39,947 bases of DNA from the NCBI GenBank assembly GCA_947632605.1, contig CANRPX010000004.1, forward strand, positions 1-39,947. Direction: 5' to 3'. Positions 37,696 to 39,947 of this stretch are shown here, piece by piece. Made by a program: the position numbers and the translations under genes. The notes beneath the pieces were generated by a model that saw only the letters and a program-made list of their open reading frames with translations, was not told where the DNA came from and searched no databases. How positions within the stretch are numbered: the stretch's first letter is position 1; each line of letters starts with the position of its first letter. This DNA comes from an uncultured Clostridia bacterium. GTDB taxonomy: Bacteria > Bacillota > Clostridia > TANB77 > CAG-508.

Positions 37696-39864
37696 ATGAA
37701 AGAAAGTAAAATTTTAAAAATTGCCAGTTACATATTACTTCCAATATTTATTTTAATTATTTTTTTAAGTTGTTTTTTGGAAGTTGGAAAAGAAAGTATG
37801 CAAGATAAACAGCGATTTAGAGAAGATGAATTTTTTAAAACGGATGATTTTTTATCAGCTTATATGTATATGTTGTCAGATCAAACAAAAAATCTAATTT
37901 ATCAAAATAGTATATATTCTAGTATAAAAGATGGAGATATAAGAATATGCTATAACGTTGTAGATAAGCCAGATTGCTCATTTTCATATTTTGATAATGT
38001 AACTGTAAAAAATAAATATTTTTTAATTCTTTATAAAAATTTAGCATTAACAAATGTTGAATTAACAGAAAACACAAATACAATTGAAGAAATTAAAAAT
38101 TTTATACAAAATAATGATAAAAAAGTTAATATTGTAAATGGAATTGTAGAATCAGATAATGAAATATTTTCAAATAAAGCAATTAAATATTGGGAATTAT
38201 TTAATATAAATTATTATTCAATAACAGAGGGAGGACAGCACAAAGAGAATGTTGTTGCAGAAAACATTGAAAATGATTATGAAGCAGAAATATCAGAAGA
38301 TAGTTCAATAATGATAGAAGAAGTGCCAGATACAAGGGAATATTTTAGTACAACAATTAATGATTTTCAAATATATAGTTCTTATAAAGAAGAAGTAATA
38401 TATAATTCTTCAGAAAAATTATTTGAAAAGTTTGTAGAAGAATTAGGAAAATATGAAAACATATTATATACTTTAACACCAGTATCAGTAATAGGAGCAG
38501 TTTTACTTTTAGTATATTTAATTATTTCAATAGGTCATACAAAAAATAAAGAAGAAATAGATTTAAATGATATAGATAAAATACCACTTGAAATTGTACT
38601 TTTAATAGGTGGAATAATATATGGAATAATGATTGGCATTATGTTTTTAGTTATTCCAAACCTTAATATTAGTCATTATGTTTTTGCAGTAAATTTATTT
38701 TTTGCAATATATTTTTCAAGTTATATTATAGGTATGGTAATGGCTGTAACAATCATAAAAAGAATAAAATCAAGAACTTTTGCAAAAAGCAGTATTATTT
38801 TAAAAATTTGTATAAAATGTATTAATCTTATAAAAAAATTATTTAAAAAATTTATTCAAATGATATTAAATTTAAAAGAAGCTTTACCAAAAACATGGAA
38901 ATTAGTTTTATTATTAGCGGGATATGTTTTAATTTGGTTTATATTAATTTTAATGTTTGAAGAATTTGGATTTTTCTTAGGACTTTTTTTAGGAGCATTT
39001 ATCTTATATAAAATTTTACTTGAAATAAGAAGTTTTCAAAAAATAGAAGAACATTTAAAAGCAATGTATGAGGGAGACAATTTAAAGAAATTAGATGAAA
39101 AAGAATTTACAAAAGAATTTGAAAATATAGTTAAATATATAAATGATATTTCAAAAGGTTTTGAAAATGCAATTCAAGAAGGAATAAAATCTGAAAGATT
39201 AAAAACAGAACTTATTACAAATGTTTCACATGATATAAAAACACCACTTACATCTATTATAAATTATGTAGATTTAATAAAAAAAGAAAATATTGATAAT
39301 GAAAAAATTAAAGAATATATAGAAGTTTTAGATAATAAATCTCAAAGATTAAAAAAATTAACAGAAGATTTAGTTGAAGCATCAAAAGCATCCTCTGGAA
39401 ATGTAAAATTAAACATTGAAAAAATAGATATTTGTGAATTAATTAAACAATCAACAGGAGAATTTGAAGATAAATTTAAAAATAAGAATTTAGATGTAAT
39501 ATTAAATATTCCAGAAGAAGAAATTTATATAAATGCAGATAATAGATATATGTATAGAATTATTGAAAATTTATTTACAAATATTGCAAAATATGCATTA
39601 GATTCATCTAGAGTTTATATAGATATTACAAAAAATGAAGAAAAAACAAAAATAGAAATAAAAAATATTTCAAAAGAAAAATTAAATATATCAGCAGATG
39701 AATTAATGCAAAGATTTGTAAGAGGAGATAAAGCAAGGTCAACAGAAGGAAGCGGACTTGGAATATCAATTTCAAAAAGCTTAACAGAACTTCAAAAAGG
39801 AAAATTTAATTTAGTTGTAGATGGAGATTTATTTAAAGTTGAATTAGAATTTAAAACTTTATAA
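37696..39864 (+). CDS. Large multi-span sensor histidine kinase
   Basis: A 722-aa partner of the preceding regulator. One membrane helix (about 8-28) precedes an extracytoplasmic sensor of about 230 residues without a recognised fold. About five or six membrane spans follow (about 258-440). Then come a HAMP-like linker, the HisKA dimerisation domain with H512 in NVSHDIKTPLTSIINY, and an HATPase. In the HATPase the N box is IENLFTNIAKYAL and the F/G2 region FVRGDKARSTEGSGLGISIS is clear, but the usual DxGxG G1 box is replaced by KNISKEKLN. This variant occurs in a Firmicutes kinase group, so activity is still likely. AGAGGGA precedes ATG. Confidence 0.93.
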   Translation: MKESKILKIASYILLPIFILIIFLSCFLEVGKESMQDKQRFREDEFFKTDDFLSAYMYMLSDQTKNLIYQNSIYSSIKDGDIRICYNVVDKPDCSFSYFDNVTVKNKYFLILYKNLALTNVELTENTNTIEEIKNFIQNNDKKVNIVNGIVESDNEIFSNKAIKYWELFNINYYSITEGGQHKENVVAENIENDYEAEISEDSSIMIEEVPDTREYFSTTINDFQIYSSYKEEVIYNSSEKLFEKFVEELGKYENILYTLTPVSVIGAVLLLVYLIISIGHTKNKEEIDLNDIDKIPLEIVLLIGGIIYGIMIGIMFLVIPNLNISHYVFAVNLFFAIYFSSYIIGMVMAVTIIKRIKSRTFAKSSIILKICIKCINLIKKLFKKFIQMILNLKEALPKTWKLVLLLAGYVLIWFILILMFEEFGFFLGLFLGAFILYKILLEIRSFQKIEEHLKAMYEGDNLKKLDEKEFTKEFENIVKYINDISKGFENAIQEGIKSERLKTELITNVSHDIKTPLTSIINYVDLIKKENIDNEKIKEYIEVLDNKSQRLKKLTEDLVEASKASSGNVKLNIEKIDICELIKQSTGEFEDKFKNKNLDVILNIPEEEIYINADNRYMYRIIENLFTNIAKYALDSSRVYIDITKNEEKTKIEIKNISKEKLNISADELMQRFVRGDKARSTEGSGLGISISKSLTELQKGKFNLVVDGDLFKVELEFKTL

Positions 39865-39871
39865 AAAAATC

Positions 39872-39900
39872 TTGACTTATAAAAAATTCTGTTGTAATAT
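39872..39900 (+). promoter_or_regulatory. Strong promoter at right edge
   Basis: TTGACT (39872-39877), a 17-nt spacer and TAATAT (39895-39900), 7 nt after the kinase stop codon. It would start transcription only some 8-15 nt before a terminator-like hairpin. Confidence 0.65.
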
Positions 39901-39914
39901 AGTTATCAATCAAA

Positions 39915-39947
39915 GGGGCACTTTATTTTTAAAGTGCTCTTATTTTT
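39915..39947 (+). terminator. Terminator-like hairpin at right edge
   Basis: GCACTTTA/TAAAGTGC (39918-39925 with 39930-39937), extendable to 11 bp with G-U pairs, loop TTTT, followed by TCTTATTTTT to the window end. It may terminate the kinase operon, or attenuate a gene beyond the edge driven by the promoter just upstream. Confidence 0.7.

Noticed and set aside
39222-39237. parS-like TGTTTCACATGATATA in the kinase gene (13/16)
   Set aside because: It is formed by the codons of the conserved NVSHD histidine box, and its right half is poor; chance is more likely.

Overview
The window is very AT-rich chromosomal DNA from a low-G+C Gram-positive bacterium, most likely an uncultured gut-type member of the Clostridia. 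This is inferred from codon and base composition, strong AGGAGG-type ribosome binding sites, TTGACA/TATAAT promoters, and the classical Firmicutes gene order at the replication origin. Trp is encoded by TGG and nothing suggests a non-standard code. The exact lineage cannot be fixed from the sequence alone.

The centre of the window is the chromosomal origin. DnaA boxes lie on both sides of dnaA (about 29.95-30.21 kb and 31.69-31.86 kb). The dnaA-dnaN gap ends in nine consecutive NTA triplets that look like a DnaA-trio unwinding element. To the right, on the + strand, are dnaA, dnaN, a small unidentified membrane protein, recF (broken by a 1-nt frameshift) and gyrB. To the left, on the - strand, are rpmH, rnpA-yidD-yidC-jag, mnmE, mnmG, rsmG, then parA-parB and a DUF4446 gene. 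Two parS-like sites lie in or near rsmG and mnmE/mnmG. Most genes therefore point away from the origin, as expected for leading-strand bias.

Farther left are two tRNA-Ser genes (UGA and GCU anticodons), then about 3.2 kb of T-rich DNA with no intact gene and at least one decayed ORF (17.15-20.38 kb). Next come two genes transcribed toward the origin: a 1455-aa 2-hydroxyacyl-CoA dehydratase activase-like protein and a hemolysin III family membrane protein. Beyond them are two - strand clusters: gerMN-like/trmN6-like/rsmI, and WG-repeat protein/unknown membrane protein/acpS/tatD.

The left edge carries the most unusual pair. One is a secreted leucine-rich-repeat protein ending in a type I dockerin. 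The other, immediately downstream and running off the window, is a secreted protein with a cohesin-like domain. Both have Asn/Thr/Pro repeat linkers, and no glycoside hydrolase is visible, so they may form a non-cellulosomal cohesin-dockerin surface complex. The right edge carries an OmpR-type response regulator and a large multi-membrane-span histidine kinase, followed by a strong promoter that runs almost at once into a terminator-like hairpin.
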